From NCBI RefSeq assembly GCF_014836555.1, contig NZ_JACSQQ010000021.1, positions 33,546 through 83,914 of the forward strand: a stretch of DNA of 50,369 bases, written 5' to 3'. How positions within the stretch are numbered: the stretch's first letter is position 1; each line of letters begins with the position of its first letter. Positions 18,817-27,910 of this stretch are shown piece after piece. Origin of the DNA: Oerskovia rustica. GTDB taxonomy: Bacteria > Actinomycetota > Actinomycetes > Actinomycetales > Cellulomonadaceae. The notes beneath the pieces are model-generated. The model was not told the DNA's origin, did no database searches, and saw nothing but the letters and a program-made list of their open reading frames with translations. Both the position numbers and the translations under genes were made by a program.

Positions 18817-19938
18817 TCAGCCGTGGACCCGGCGCACCCAGGCCCCGGGGTCGGCGATCTCGCGGGCGGAGGGCAGGTGCTCCGGGGTCGACCAGACCGC
18901 GTTGAGCCCGTCACGCCCCACCTGCTTCTCGACCGCGCGCACGAACGCCGCACCGTCGCGGTACTGGGCGAGCTTGGCGTCCATGCCGAGGAAGCGGCGC
19001 AGGACCGTGTCGAGCGTGCTGCTGCCCTGCCCGTCGCGGCGCGCCTCGAACTGCGCCCGGATACGGCGCACCGTGGGGACGGTCGCACGCCCGACGGCGT
19101 CCATCATGACGTCGGCATGCCCTTCCAGGAGGGCCATGACCGCCGACACCTCCGCGAGCGAACGCTGCTGGTCGGACGTGAGCAACCCGTGGGCGACCCC
19201 GCCCTCCTGCCCGCGAACGGCCCGCAGGACGACCCGGCCGGCCGTCGTGAGCTTGTCGCGCAGACGCGCCTCGGCGAGCTGCCGCGAGGACTCCGAGAGG
19301 CCGACGAGCAGCTCACGGGCCGAGGCCCGGAGGTGCTCCGCGAGCCACGGGGCCGCGGCGAACTGGAGCGCGTGGGTCTGTTCGTGCAGGCACACCCACA
19401 GGCGGAAGTCCGCGGGGACCAGGTCGAGGTCGCGCTCGAGCTGCAGGACGTTCGGAGCAACCAGGAGCAGGCGTCCGGGAGCTGCCGAGCCGTGCGCGCT
19501 GTACGGGTCGAACTGGCCCAGGACACGGCTCGAGAGCGCCGCGAGGACCGCTCCCACCTGTGCCGCCCCGACGAGCGCCGTGGTCGCCGACACGGGCTTG
19601 TCGCCCGGGCCGGTGAGCGACTCCGCGACGCCGTCCGTCAGGCTCGCCATGACCTCGGTGTTGGCCCGGGCCCACCGCGACCGGTCGACGACGAAGACCT
19701 CCGAGAGGGCCGCGGTCGGGTCCTCGCCCGCCTCGGCGTGCGAGACGCTCCTGCTCGGCGCCATGCGCGTGACGCGCAGGACGTGCGGCACCGCGGCGGA
19801 CGCCGCCTCGCGCAGCCCCTCCACGAGGACGGCGAGCTCGTCGCGCGAGGCGGTCGGCCCGGGGGGTGCGACCCGGGCGGCGATCTGCGCGGCAGAGGTC
19901 CAGTCGACGAGCGGCGCGCCGACCACGGAAGACGTCAT
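18817..19938 (-). CDS. Zincin-like metalloprotease, DUF2342 (F420-neighbourhood family)
   Basis: This protein of about 373 aa belongs to the zinc-dependent metalloprotease/DUF2342 family. The zinc site is HEQTH (His185, Glu186, His189), with a probable third ligand in [13 protein letters not shown] (Glu272 or His274/Asp276). Upstream, [23 protein letters not shown] and [11 protein letters not shown] match the family core. ATG at 19938 ([13 protein letters not shown]) was chosen, as the longer in-frame GTG would start in the repeat array. No signal peptide is seen, so it probably acts in the cytoplasm. Some family members are described as F420-biosynthesis associated, and cofD-cofC do lie in this window about 8 kb away; the substrate is unknown. 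Confidence 0.88.
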   Translation of the reverse strand: MTSSVVGAPLVDWTSAAQIAARVAPPGPTASRDELAVLVEGLREAASAAVPHVLRVTRMAPSRSVSHAEAGEDPTAALSEVFVVDRSRWARANTEVMASLTDGVAESLTGPGDKPVSATTALVGAAQVGAVLAALSSRVLGQFDPYSAHGSAAPGRLLLVAPNVLQLERDLDLVPADFRLWVCLHEQTHALQFAAAPWLAEHLRASARELLVGLSESSRQLAEARLRDKLTTAGRVVLRAVRGQEGGVAHGLLTSDQQRSLAEVSAVMALLEGHADVMMDAVGRATVPTVRRIRAQFEARRDGQGSSTLDTVLRRFLGMDAKLAQYRDGAAFVRAVEKQVGRDGLNAVWSTPEHLPSAREIADPGAWVRRVHG

Positions 19939-19974
19939 CGCCCCACCGTAGCCGGTGCGCGGGACCGGGCGACG

Positions 19975-20051
19975 GTCACCGTCGGGCTGCGGCCGCGTCA
20001 CCCTCGGCGGGCGGCCACGTCACCCTCGGCAGGCAACGCGGTCACCCTCGG
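19975..20051. repeat. 22-bp-phased repeat array B (dacB-DUF2342 gap)
   Basis: Four copies of GTCACCSTCGG begin at 19975, 19997, 20019 and 20041, exactly 22 bp apart; the last three are identical. This is the reverse complement of the motif in array A. Here the spacer is also partly conserved (CGGGCGG after the motif in copies 2 and 4; GGCGGGC). The array fills most of the 123-bp gap between dacB and the DUF2342 gene. Confidence 0.85.
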
Positions 20052-20061
20052 CGGGCGGGCG

Positions 20062-21468
20062 TCAGTCCTTCGGACCTACCAGGCTTCCGACGAACCCGTC
20101 CATGAGCTGACGCGCGCCGTAGGTGCCGCCCTCGGGCAAGGCGTCCGCGAGGAGCACGAACACGAGCTGACGGTCCTGCTCCGTGACGACCGTCCCCGCG
20201 AGCGACGTGACGTTCGGCAGGCTCCCCGTCTTGGCACGGACCACGCCCCTGCCGGGCGAGGAGAGGTAGCGGTCGTCGAGCGTGCCGGACAGACCCGCGA
20301 CGGGCAGCCCGACCGCGCCCGCGCGCAGGCCCGGCTGCTCAGGGTCGGCCAGGAGCTCGACGACCGCCGCGAGCTGCGCGGCCGAGACCGCGGACCCGTC
20401 GCCGAGCCCCGAGCAGTCGGCCAGGACGGCCCCCGTCAGGTCCACCCCGAGGCGCGAGACGCTCGCGCTCACCGCCTGCGTGGCGCCGTCGAACGTCGCG
20501 GGCAGCCCCGCGTCGATCGCGACCAGGCGACCCACGACCTCGGTGATGGTGTTGTCCGAGTGCTGGAGGAAGTACGCGACGATCTCGCTCAGCGGCGCGG
20601 ACTCGACCGACCCGAGCACCTTGGCCGTCGAGGCGGACTCGCCCCGCGAGGGAGCACCCTCGACCGTGATGCCCAGCTCGGTGAGGCGCGCCGCGAGCAC
20701 CTCCGCCGCGGCGAGCGACGGGTCGGCGCTGCGCTTGGCGTACTCCGCGTCGCTCAGGCGGGCGATGTCGACCGCGACCGAGGTCACGGGGGCGATGTAG
20801 CCCGCCGCCACGTTGCCGGGGAACACCGCGGGGCTGACCGTGGGACCGGCGAAGTAGCGGTCGTCGACCACGAGGCGCACGGTCGTCCTCCCGGTGAGCG
20901 TGAGCTCGCCCGCGACCTGCGTCGCCAGGTCCGCCATCCCCGCCCGGCCGTTGACGACCAACGGGTCGCCCGCACCCGCCGCGAGCATCATGTCGCCGCC
21001 ACCGACCAGGGCGATCGTGCCGGCGTCGACCTCGACGACCTTCGTGGTGAGCGTCACCTCGGGCCCCGGGGAGGCGAGGGCCGCAGCCGCCGTGAAGACC
21101 TTCTGGGTCGAGGCCGGGACCATGAGGGTGTCGGCGCCGCTCTGCGCGAGCACCTCACCCGTGATCCGGTCCATCACGACGCCGCCCACCCGGCTGCCGA
21201 GCCGTGGGTCCTCGACCAGCGCGTCGAGCGAGGCGGAGATCGCCGCGGCGTCGGGCAGCGGAGCCGACTCGTCGAGGACCGGGAGCGTCTGTGCAGGTGA
21301 GGCGGAGTCGACGGCACCGGGAGGGCTCGGGAAGGGCGCGGCAGGGGCGACCGCGGGAGCCGTCGTCAGGACGCCGGGAACCACGTCGTACGCGTCCGCC
21401 GTGAGGTAGCCGCCCGCGAGCACCACCACGATCCCAGCCGTGATCCCGGTGCGTGCAGCCCAACCCAT
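20062..21468 (-). CDS. dacB: D-alanyl-D-alanine carboxypeptidase/endopeptidase (PBP4 family)
   Basis: This 468-aa low-molecular-weight penicillin-binding protein (class C, S13) trims peptidoglycan peptides outside the membrane. An N-terminal signal/anchor helix (about 8-25, [17 protein letters not shown]) precedes an Ala/Pro linker. The catalytic motifs are SxxK as STQK (Ser120-Lys123), SxN as SDN (304-306) and KTG (413-415). The insert domain 140-290 includes [11 protein letters not shown], a PBP4 hallmark. The start ATG (MGWAART) has a purine-rich AGGAGGGAAGAGGG upstream. It is the first gene of the leftward run, divergent from ppa, as in mycobacteria. Confidence 0.94.
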   Translation of the reverse strand: MGWAARTGITAGIVVVLAGGYLTADAYDVVPGVLTTAPAVAPAAPFPSPPGAVDSASPAQTLPVLDESAPLPDAAAISASLDALVEDPRLGSRVGGVVMDRITGEVLAQSGADTLMVPASTQKVFTAAAALASPGPEVTLTTKVVEVDAGTIALVGGGDMMLAAGAGDPLVVNGRAGMADLATQVAGELTLTGRTTVRLVVDDRYFAGPTVSPAVFPGNVAAGYIAPVTSVAVDIARLSDAEYAKRSADPSLAAAEVLAARLTELGITVEGAPSRGESASTAKVLGSVESAPLSEIVAYFLQHSDNTITEVVGRLVAIDAGLPATFDGATQAVSASVSRLGVDLTGAVLADCSGLGDGSAVSAAQLAAVVELLADPEQPGLRAGAVGLPVAGLSGTLDDRYLSSPGRGVVRAKTGSLPNVTSLAGTVVTEQDRQLVFVLLADALPEGGTYGARQLMDGFVGSLVGPKD

Positions 21469-21523
21469 CTCGTCCCTCTTCCCTCCTGCCGTCGACGCCC
21501 AGGGGGGCACCGCTCACGTGCGC

Positions 21524-21529
21524 ATTATC
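21524..21529 (-). promoter_or_regulatory. Candidate -10 element of dacB
   Basis: On the minus strand this reads GATAAT within TGATAATG, the best -10 match in the 274-bp dacB/ppa divergent gap. No matching -35 is seen at 17 bp. It lies about 55 bp upstream of the dacB start codon, so the leader would be about 45-50 nt. Confidence 0.4.
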
Positions 21530-21742
21530 ACCCAGGAACCACGGAGTCCCCCGGGTCCGGCCACCGCCGTCCCAGGCCGTTCGTGTCACACTAGAGGGCG
21601 CATGCTGGCCTGGAACCTCGTGGTCCACACCGCCCGGCCGGGTTCACCGGTCGGAACGGCCGGGGCCGCGTGCGCACGACAGCCGATTCACGACCGCCAC
21701 ACCGCGACCGAGCGGGTGAGCCGGTTCAACTGGAGGAGAACA

Positions 21743-22246
21743 GTGGAGTTCGACGTCACGATCGAGATCCCGAAGGGCCAGCGCAACAAGTACGAGGTCG
21801 ACCACGCGACAGGTCGCATCCGCCTTGACCGCATGCTGTTCACCTCGACGCGCTACCCGGACGACTACGGCTTCATCGAGGGCACCCTCGGTGAGGACGG
21901 CGACCCGCTGGACGCCCTGGTCCTCCTCGAGGAGCCCACGTTCCCCGGCTGCCTGATCCGTTGCCGCGCGCTCGGCATGTTCCGCATGCGCGACGAGGCC
22001 GGTGGCGACGACAAGGTCCTGTGCGTGCCCACGGGCGACCAGCGCGCTGCCTGGCGCCAGGACATCGACGACGTGTCGGACTTCCACCGTCTCGAGATCC
22101 AGCACTTCTTCGAGGTCTACAAGGACCTCGAGCCGGGCAAGTCCGTCGAGGGCGCCCACTGGACCGGCCGCACCGAGGCCGAGGCCGAGATCGAGCGGTC
22201 CATCCAGCGCGCGATCGACAGCGGGTACCACACCCCCGGTCACTGA
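21743..22246 (+). CDS. ppa: Inorganic pyrophosphatase (family I)
   Basis: This 167-aa cytoplasmic enzyme hydrolyses PPi and pulls biosynthetic reactions forward. It has the family I sites [23 protein letters not shown] split across the N-terminus, the [22 protein letters not shown] metal motif (DxDPxD) and CVPTGDQR. The GTG start ([12 protein letters not shown]) follows a strong GGAGGAG about 5 nt upstream. A single gene, it ends at a strong bidirectional hairpin. The 270-bp upstream gap is shared with dacB. Confidence 0.97.
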   Translation: MEFDVTIEIPKGQRNKYEVDHATGRIRLDRMLFTSTRYPDDYGFIEGTLGEDGDPLDALVLLEEPTFPGCLIRCRALGMFRMRDEAGGDDKVLCVPTGDQRAAWRQDIDDVSDFHRLEIQHFFEVYKDLEPGKSVEGAHWTGRTEAEAEIERSIQRAIDSGYHTPGH

Positions 22247-22278
22247 CGACGCCGCTCGTCGGACGCACCACGCCGACG

Positions 22279-22326
22279 ACGACAGAAGGCCCGGACCCCC
22301 TCGCGGGGGTCCGGGCCATCTGTCGT
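22279..22326. terminator. Strong bidirectional terminator hairpin
   Basis: Nested perfect stems: 8 bp outer (ACGACAGA, 22279-22286, with 22319-22326) and 13 bp inner (GGCCCGGACCCCC, 22288-22300, with 22305-22317) around the tetraloop TCGC, with a single A-A mismatch between them. It sits between the convergent ppa and NlpC/P60 genes and can serve both. Confidence 0.9.
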
Positions 22327-22351
22327 GGCGGCTCGTGGTGGTGTGCGCCGG

Positions 22352-23791
22352 TCAGGGGCGGCCCGCGTACGGCATGGTGTTCGTCCAGCGCACCGGGGTG
22401 ATCCGGACGGGCACCCCGGGCTGCGAGGCCTCGATCATCTGACCGCCGCCCGCGTAGATCGCGACGTGCCAGATCGTGCTCGGGTCCTGCGTGTTCCTGC
22501 CGTAGAAGATGAGGTCACCGGGACGGAGCTGGTCGTAGCCGACCTTCGCCACCTTCGCGTACTGCGAGCGAGAGGTCCGGGTGATGTTGACGCCCACGCT
22601 CGACCACGCCTGCGACGTGAGCCCCGAGCAGTCGTACGCGGGGCCGTTGCCGCCCCAGAGGTAGTCGGCGCCGATCTTGGTCCGCGCCCAGTCGACCGCG
22701 GCCTGGCCCTTGGCGGCACCCGATCCCGGGGGCGTCACGGGCGGCGTGACCGGGGGCGTCACGGGCGGCGTGACCGGCGGGGTCACCGGCGGCGTGACCG
22801 GCGGGGTCACCGGGGGCGTCACGGGTGGCGTGACCGGGGGCGTCACGGGTGGCGTGACGGGCGGGGTCACCGGGGGCGCGACGCTCCCCCCGCCCGACGG
22901 CGGGGCCGTCGGGGTTCCGCCCGTGCCCGGAGACGGCACGTTCTGGCCTCCACGGTCCCCCTGCGCCTGCTCCTCGGCCGCCCGCCGACGCTCGGCGTCC
23001 AGGGCGTCCTGGCGTGCGCGTTCCTCCTCGACGGTCGTGGCCCGTGCCGCCGCGAGGTCCGCGAGGAGCTCGTCACGGCGCGCCGTCGCGGCCCGCACCG
23101 CACCGTCGATCCCCTGCTGCGCCTGCAGGGCCGTGGCCAAGGTCTGGTCGGCGCGCTCGCTGGCGGCGGCACGTTCCTCCTGGGCCGCGACCGACCGTGC
23201 CCGTGCGGAGTCCGCCAGGGCGCGCGCCGTGCGGTGCCCGTCGGCGACCGCCTGGACCTTGCGACCCGTGAGCCGCTGCGCCTGCTCGGACGCGACGATC
23301 TGGTCGAGCTCGTCGGCGTCGAGCACGACGCGCAGCGTGTCGAGGGAGCCACCGGACTGACGCGACGCGCGGTACGTGGCCCCCATGGCGGACCGCGCTC
23401 CGGCCTCCCCGGCCTCGGCCTCGTCGAGCGCAGCCTGCGCAGCCTCGACCTCGGCCTTCGCCGCGTCGAGCTCCATCTGCGCGTCGGTCGCGTCCTCGGC
23501 CGCGAGGCCCGCGCGCATCCAGGCGTCGTCCTGCTGTCCTGCGAGGACCGCGAGGTCGGCCTCGATCTGGGCCACACGCTGGTTCACCGAGCGTTCGTCC
23601 TGCTGGGCCGAGCGGGCGTCGTCGTCGGACGGGTCGGCCTCCGCGATCGGGGCGACCCCACCGGTGAGCGCGAGGGCCAGGGTCGCGACGACCGCGAGGC
23701 GTCCAGCGCCCCGGGGCGCCCCGGTCTCCTGGGGTGCGCGGCGCCGTCGGGCGGGTGTCGCCTGCTGGGGGGAAGGCTGCGAGAGCGTCAC
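22352..23791 (-). CDS. Secreted NlpC/P60 peptidoglycan hydrolase with coiled coil and PPVT repeats
   Basis: This 479-aa exported protein probably cleaves stem-peptide bonds in peptidoglycan. A signal peptide (hydrophobic core about 33-48, cleavage near residue 52) is followed by a long coiled coil (about 60-265, rich in Ala/Glu/Gln/Arg), as in RipA/CwlO-type enzymes. Then comes a PTG-rich linker with twelve PPVT repeats (305-352) and a C-terminal NlpC/P60 domain (360-479). Catalytic Cys388 is in YDCSGLTSQAW and His442 in IWHVAIYAGGG. The GTG start has AGGAGG immediately upstream. The coiled coil suggests regulation by a partner such as an FtsEX-like complex, by analogy only. Confidence 0.93.
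   Translation of the reverse strand: MTLSQPSPQQATPARRRRAPQETGAPRGAGRLAVVATLALALTGGVAPIAEADPSDDDARSAQQDERSVNQRVAQIEADLAVLAGQQDDAWMRAGLAAEDATDAQMELDAAKAEVEAAQAALDEAEAGEAGARSAMGATYRASRQSGGSLDTLRVVLDADELDQIVASEQAQRLTGRKVQAVADGHRTARALADSARARSVAAQEERAAASERADQTLATALQAQQGIDGAVRAATARRDELLADLAAARATTVEEERARQDALDAERRRAAEEQAQGDRGGQNVPSPGTGGTPTAPPSGGGSVAPPVTPPVTPPVTPPVTPPVTPPVTPPVTPPVTPPVTPPVTPPVTPPVTPPGSGAAKGQAAVDWARTKIGADYLWGGNGPAYDCSGLTSQAWSSVGVNITRTSRSQYAKVAKVGYDQLRPGDLIFYGRNTQDPSTIWHVAIYAGGGQMIEASQPGVPVRITPVRWTNTMPYAGRP
22735..22878 (-). repeat. 12 x 12-bp tandem repeat encoding PPVT
   Basis: Twelve in-frame 12-bp units encode Pro-Pro-Val-Thr in the linker before the NlpC/P60 domain. Third positions alternate (GTCACG, GTGACC, GTCACC), so units are not identical at DNA level. 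The number of units is likely to vary between strains by slippage. The rigid poly-proline-like arm may span the cell wall. Confidence 0.9.
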
Positions 23792-24240
23792 GCTCCTCCT
23801 ATGCGTCGTCGGGACTGTCGGCCGCACCGGCGGCCGTGGGGCCGCGGTGGCCGCCGACGTCCAGTCTCTCCGGCGCCCCGCGGGGAGGCGACTCGGTACA
23901 CGGGTGAACAGAGGCCGCCCCTGGGTGAATGTCGACCCTGCTGGTCTCGCATGGCGAGATGGGGGTATCGCCGGATGAGATGCCGACCTACTCTCGGGGC
24001 ATGACCTGCCGCCGAATGTGTAGCTGACCCCCAGCGCACGTTCGCCTGCCCTGCGGGCGGCACCCGGACGCACCTCGGACCGGCGACCTGACGACGACCG
24101 TCAGCCGCAGCCCCCGACCTCCGGCCGGACCCGCCCACCGCGTGCGCACCAGTCCCCTCACTGCCCCGCCGCGGACCGCCCCGGAACCAGGCCACCGGAC
24201 GCACCTGCGGCTCCCTCCCCCGCACCCCCAAGGAGCCACC
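23792..24240. other. 449-bp divergent intergenic region, NlpC/P60 and metY
   Basis: No gene seen. Near the hydrolase end are two GGGTGAA motifs (23902-23908 and 23923-23929) spaced 21 bp, two helical turns, and a dyad TCTCGC-ATG-GCGAGA (23945-23959). These could control the hydrolase. Toward metY the sequence is C-rich and ends in AAGGAG before the ATG. I looked for a SAM-type riboswitch before metY and found no convincing core. Confidence 0.5.
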
Positions 24241-25605
24241 ATGAGCACCGAGCCCCGCTGGTCCTTCGAGACCCGCCAGATCCACGCCGGCCAGACGCCC
24301 GACCCCACCACCGGGGCCCGCGCGCTGCCGATCTACCAGACCACGTCGTTCGTCTTCCCCGACGCAGGCGTCGCCGCCGACCGCTTCGCCCTCAAGGACC
24401 TCGGCCCCATCTACACGCGCATCGGCAACCCGACCGCCGAGGTCGTCGAGAACCGCATCGCCAACCTCGAGGGCGGCGTCGGTGCGCTGCTCCTCGCGTC
24501 CGGCCAGGCCGCGACGACGTTCGCGATCCTCAACGTCGCCGAGGCCGGCGACCACGTCGTCGCGAGCCCCTCGCTGTACGGGGGCACGTACAACCTGCTC
24601 CAGTACTCGCTCGCCAAGCTCGGCGTCGAGACCACCTGGGTGACCGACCCGCACGACCCGCAGGCGTGGCGCGACGCGGCCCGCCCCAACACCAAGGCGT
24701 TCTTCGCCGAGACCATCCCCAACCCCAAGGCGGACGTCCTCGACATCGAGGCCGTCGCCGCCGCGGCGCACGAGGTCGGTGTCCCGCTCATCGTCGACAA
24801 CACCGTCGCGACGCCCTACCTGCTGCGTCCCATCGAGTTCGGCGCGGACATCGTCATCCACTCCGCGACCAAGTACCTCGGCGGGCACGGCTCGGCGATC
24901 GGCGGCGTGATCGTCGACTCCGGGAACTTCGACTTCTCGAAGGACCCTGAGCGGTTCGCGAACTTCAACACCCCCGACCCCAGCTACAACGGGATCGTGT
25001 ACGCCCGTGACCTCGGCGTGGACGGCATCCTCGGCGCGAACCTCGCCTACATCCTCAAGGCGCGCGTCCAGCTCCTGCGGGACCTGGGGTCGGCCATCTC
25101 GCCGTTCAACGCGTTCCTCATCGCCCAGGGCATCGAGACCCTGTCGCTGCGCGTCGAGCGCCACGTCGAGAACGCCAAGACGGTCGCGGCGTGGCTCGAG
25201 TCGCGCGACGACGTCGTGTCCGTGGGTTACGCGGGCCTCCCGTCGAGCCCCTGGTACGCCAACGCGCAGAAGTACACGCCGCGCGGAGCGGGCGCGATCG
25301 TCACGTTCGAGCTCGACGGCGGCGCCGACGCCGGGCAGGCGTTCGTGTCCGCGCTCACGCTCCACTCGAACGTCGCCAACATCGGCGACGTCCGCTCGCT
25401 CGTCATCCACCCGGCGTCCACGACGCACGCGCAGCTCAGCCCCGAGGAGCAGGTCAAGGCCGGCGTGACGCCGGGCCTCGTCCGCCTGTCCGTCGGGATC
25501 GAGCACGTCGACGACATCCTCGCGGACCTCGAGGCGGGGTTCACCGCCGCGAAGGCCGCGCTGGGGTCCGACGCCGCGACCGCTGCCTCGGTCGCGGCGG
25601 AGTAG
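24241..25605 (+). CDS. metY: O-acetylhomoserine sulfhydrylase (aminocarboxypropyltransferase)
   Basis: This 454-aa PLP enzyme makes homocysteine from O-acetyl-L-homoserine and sulfide. It is a Cys/Met-metabolism fold-type I enzyme. It carries [31 protein letters not shown] split at the start, [48 protein letters not shown] and the PLP lysine in [16 protein letters not shown]. The length and the [21 protein letters not shown] segment fit MetY rather than cystathionine gamma-synthase. The start ATG has AAGGAG 5-6 nt upstream. metX follows after 73 bp, giving the acetylation/direct sulfhydrylation route to methionine. Confidence 0.95.
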   Translation: MSTEPRWSFETRQIHAGQTPDPTTGARALPIYQTTSFVFPDAGVAADRFALKDLGPIYTRIGNPTAEVVENRIANLEGGVGALLLASGQAATTFAILNVAEAGDHVVASPSLYGGTYNLLQYSLAKLGVETTWVTDPHDPQAWRDAARPNTKAFFAETIPNPKADVLDIEAVAAAAHEVGVPLIVDNTVATPYLLRPIEFGADIVIHSATKYLGGHGSAIGGVIVDSGNFDFSKDPERFANFNTPDPSYNGIVYARDLGVDGILGANLAYILKARVQLLRDLGSAISPFNAFLIAQGIETLSLRVERHVENAKTVAAWLESRDDVVSVGYAGLPSSPWYANAQKYTPRGAGAIVTFELDGGADAGQAFVSALTLHSNVANIGDVRSLVIHPASTTHAQLSPEEQVKAGVTPGLVRLSVGIEHVDDILADLEAGFTAAKAALGSDAATAASVAAE

Positions 25606-25664
25606 GACGCCGGGACACGCGATGACGATTCTGGACGGCCGGGGCGCGCCCGGTGCCCCGGCCG

Positions 25665-25670
25665 TACAGT
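25665..25670 (+). promoter_or_regulatory. Possible -10 box for leaderless metX transcript
   Basis: TACAGT lies 8 nt before the chosen metX ATG, which lacks a Shine-Dalgarno. A TANNNT box at this distance is the pattern of leaderless actinobacterial mRNAs. No -35 element is evident. metX may thus have its own promoter besides read-through from metY. Confidence 0.35.
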
Positions 25671-25678
25671 GGACGGCG

Positions 25679-26890
25679 ATGACCTCTCCGGCTCCCTCCG
25701 CGTCCCCGCGCCCGCTGCGCGGCTCGGACTCGCGCGCCCGGGCCAAGTCGCCGGTCCCGGCCTCGGCCGCGTGGCGCGAGGGGGACGACGCCGGGGACCG
25801 CCTCTTCGCCGACGTCGGCACGTTCGACCTCGAGGCCGGGGGCAGGCTCCCGGACGTGCGCGTCGCGTACGAGACCTGGGGCACGCTCGCGCCCGACGGC
25901 TCCAACGCCGTCCTCGTGCTGCACGCGCTGACCGGGGACTCGCACGTCGTCGGCCCGACCGGACCCGGCCACCTGTCCGCGGGCTGGTGGGAGGCGATGG
26001 TCGGGCCGGGCGCCCCCATCGACACCGACCGGTACTTCGTCGTCGCGCCCAACGTGCTCGGCGGCTGCCAGGGCACCACGGGCCCCGCGTCGGACGGACC
26101 GGACGGCCGCCCCTGGGGCGGGCGCTTCCCGCGCGTGACGACCCGCGACCAGGTCGCCGTCGAGATCGAGCTCGCCCGCACCCTGGGCATCTCGTCGTGG
26201 GAGCTCGTGATCGGCGCGTCCATGGGCGGGCTGCGCGTCCTCGAGTGGGCGATCCTCGGGCCCGAGGCCGGCATCACGGTCGAGTCGGTCGCGGTCATCG
26301 CGTCAGGTGCCCAGACGTCGGGCGACCAGATCGCGTGGGCGCACCCGCAGCTCGGCGCGATCCGTGCCGACCCGCAGTACCGCGGCGGCGACTACTACGA
26401 CGTGCCCGACGACCAGGGCCCCCACGTGGGCCTCGGCATCGCGCGGCAGATCGCGCACGCGACCTACCGCAGCGCACGCGAGCTCGACGAGCGCTTCGGC
26501 CGCCTGCCGCAGGGCGGCGAGGACCCGTTCACGGACGGCCGCTACGCCGTCCAGTCCTACCTGGACCACCACGGCGACAAGCTCTCGCGCCGCTTCGACG
26601 CGAACTCCTACGTCGTGCTGACCGAGTCCATGCTGACGCACGACCTGGGCCGCGACCGCGGCGGCGTCGACGCGGCCCTGGGCCAGATCACGGCCCGCGC
26701 GCTCGTCGTGGCCGTCGACACCGACCGCCTGTTCCTCCCCGAGCACTCCGCACGGATCGCCCAGGGCATCCCGGGCGCGCAGCCGCTGCGTCTCCTGCAC
26801 TCGGAGTTCGGGCACGACGGGTTCCTCATCGAGTTCGACCAGCTCGGGCCCATGGTCACGCAGTTCCTCGGGGAGCGCGCGCAGGTCTGA
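25679..26890 (+). CDS. metX: Homoserine O-acetyltransferase
   Basis: This 403-aa alpha/beta-hydrolase-fold enzyme activates homoserine with acetyl-CoA. Its motifs are YETWGTLAPDGSNAVLVLHALTGDSH, the GGCQGTTGP loop, nucleophile elbow GASMGGLRVLEW, catalytic Asp in VVAVDTDRLF and His in SEFGHDGFLIE. An Arg/Ser/Pro-rich N-terminus of about 35 residues precedes the domain. ATG at 25679 is preferred; ATG at 25622 would add 19 residues and has no better ribosome site. It supplies the O-acetylhomoserine used by the adjacent MetY. Confidence 0.95.
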   Translation: MTSPAPSASPRPLRGSDSRARAKSPVPASAAWREGDDAGDRLFADVGTFDLEAGGRLPDVRVAYETWGTLAPDGSNAVLVLHALTGDSHVVGPTGPGHLSAGWWEAMVGPGAPIDTDRYFVVAPNVLGGCQGTTGPASDGPDGRPWGGRFPRVTTRDQVAVEIELARTLGISSWELVIGASMGGLRVLEWAILGPEAGITVESVAVIASGAQTSGDQIAWAHPQLGAIRADPQYRGGDYYDVPDDQGPHVGLGIARQIAHATYRSARELDERFGRLPQGGEDPFTDGRYAVQSYLDHHGDKLSRRFDANSYVVLTESMLTHDLGRDRGGVDAALGQITARALVVAVDTDRLFLPEHSARIAQGIPGAQPLRLLHSEFGHDGFLIEFDQLGPMVTQFLGERAQV

Positions 26891-26904
26891 GGGCGCTGCG
26901 GCGG

Positions 26905-26920
26905 GCCGCGGCTCCGCGGC
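26905..26920 (+). terminator. Small GC hairpin after metX
   Basis: Stem GCCGCG (26905-26910) with CGCGGC (26915-26920), loop GCTC, beginning 15 bp past the metX stop. It probably ends the metY-metX transcript. Further on, TACACT at 26978-26983 may be a -10 for the next gene. Confidence 0.45.
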
Positions 26921-27057
26921 TGGTTCGTCGAGCGTGCAGTTCGGGTCGTCCGTGCGCACCGGCGGCGCCCCGCACGGTACACTCGGCGGCCCGCCCCCGG
27001 ACGTCCACCCTGCGCACCGCGCGTGACGCCGCGCCCCGCACCCGGCACGATGTCCCC

Positions 27058-27771
27058 ATGACCGCAGACCTGGCCGAGGCCACCGCAGCCCTCCGTACAC
27101 AGTGGGACCGCCTCGAGAGGTGGCTCGGGTCGCTCGACGACACCCTGGACGACGCGGTCGACCAGCCCAGCGTCCTGGTGGGCTGGACCGTGGGTGAGCT
27201 CGTGTCCCACCTGGGCCGCGCCATGGACGCGCTCGTGGCCGCAGGGCCGGTCGCCCCCGGCACCAACCCGCTCACGCTCGCCGAGTACCTCGGCACCTAC
27301 CCCGAGCGCGCCGAGCAGATCGCCGAGGTGACCCGCGCCCTCGACGAGGAGATCGCGGCGGACCGGCTGGCCGCCGTCACCGGGTACGCCCGTCGCGCGT
27401 TCGCACGCCTCGACGAGCTCGCCCCCACCGAGACCGTGGTCCAGGCCCGCCGCGGCCCCATCACGCTGCGCGACATGGTGATCTCGCGCCTCGTCGAGCT
27501 CGTCGTGCACGCCGACGACCTGGAGCGCAGCCTGCCCGGCGTCGCCGAGAAGGCCGTCGACCGCGGCGCCCTGGACATGGTCGCCGCCGAGCTGCTGCGC
27601 ATCGTCGTGACGCGCGGCGGCTGGAGCCTCGAGGTCGTCGACCCGCGCCTGTGGGTCCGCCTCGCGACGGGCCGCATCCCTTACGACGTCGACGTCCTGG
27701 CCCGTGCGCTCGCGCCGCTCCACACCTCGGACTCGGTGCCGGACCTGGGGCGCATGCTGCCGCTGCTCTGA
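27058..27771 (+). CDS. DinB-like maleylpyruvate-isomerase-family protein (possibly mycothiol-linked)
   Basis: This 237-aa protein has the N-terminal metal-binding four-helix fold of the MDMPI/DinB-2 family (residues 1-155). Histidines suited to metal binding occur in GELVSHLGRAMDALV and LVELVVHADDLERS. A C-terminal sterol-carrier-like part (SLEVVDPRLWVRLATGR) follows. Members use metal and, in some, mycothiol as thiol cofactor; the substrate here cannot be told. ATG at 27058 was chosen by domain boundary. It stands alone between metX and the F420 genes with gaps of about 150 bp on both sides. Confidence 0.8.
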   Translation: MTADLAEATAALRTQWDRLERWLGSLDDTLDDAVDQPSVLVGWTVGELVSHLGRAMDALVAAGPVAPGTNPLTLAEYLGTYPERAEQIAEVTRALDEEIAADRLAAVTGYARRAFARLDELAPTETVVQARRGPITLRDMVISRLVELVVHADDLERSLPGVAEKAVDRGALDMVAAELLRIVVTRGGWSLEVVDPRLWVRLATGRIPYDVDVLARALAPLHTSDSVPDLGRMLPLL

Positions 27772-27793
27772 GCGCACCGCCGCGCCACGGGCG

Positions 27794-27857
27794 CGAGACG
27801 GGTGGTCGTGCACGAGACGGGTCCCTGGGACCTCTGCGCCACCACCCGTCTCGTGCA
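27794..27857. repeat. Alternative-pairing inverted repeats before cofD
   Basis: The 3' arm at 27841-27857 can pair perfectly with either of two upstream arms: 13 bp with 27794-27806 (CGAGACGGGTGGT) or 14 bp with 27809-27822 (TGCACGAGACGGGT). The upstream arms are themselves direct repeats 19 bp apart sharing CGAGACGGGT. The two hairpins exclude each other. It may be a terminator of the preceding gene or a small repeat element. Confidence 0.65.
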
Positions 27858-27910
27858 GACGGACCCCTCCCACCGGACAGCGGCGGGTCCGCCGTGCCAG
27901 GCCACCCAAC

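Noticed and set aside
22677-23360. Plus-strand frame with GGVT repeats as a Gly-rich protein
   Set aside because: It is the reverse reading of the PPVT linker in the NlpC/P60 gene, lacks a ribosome site and has no other support.
23800-23960. c-di-AMP (ydaO) riboswitch controlling the NlpC/P60 gene
   Set aside because: GGGTGAA motifs look suggestive but lie on the opposite strand to the gene, so the RNA would not contain them. A covariance search on both strands would settle it.
24000-24240. SAM-type riboswitch before metY
   Set aside because: I found no conserved core or clear multi-stem arrangement; a covariance-model search (SAM-I, II, IV) would be decisive and a hit would reverse this.
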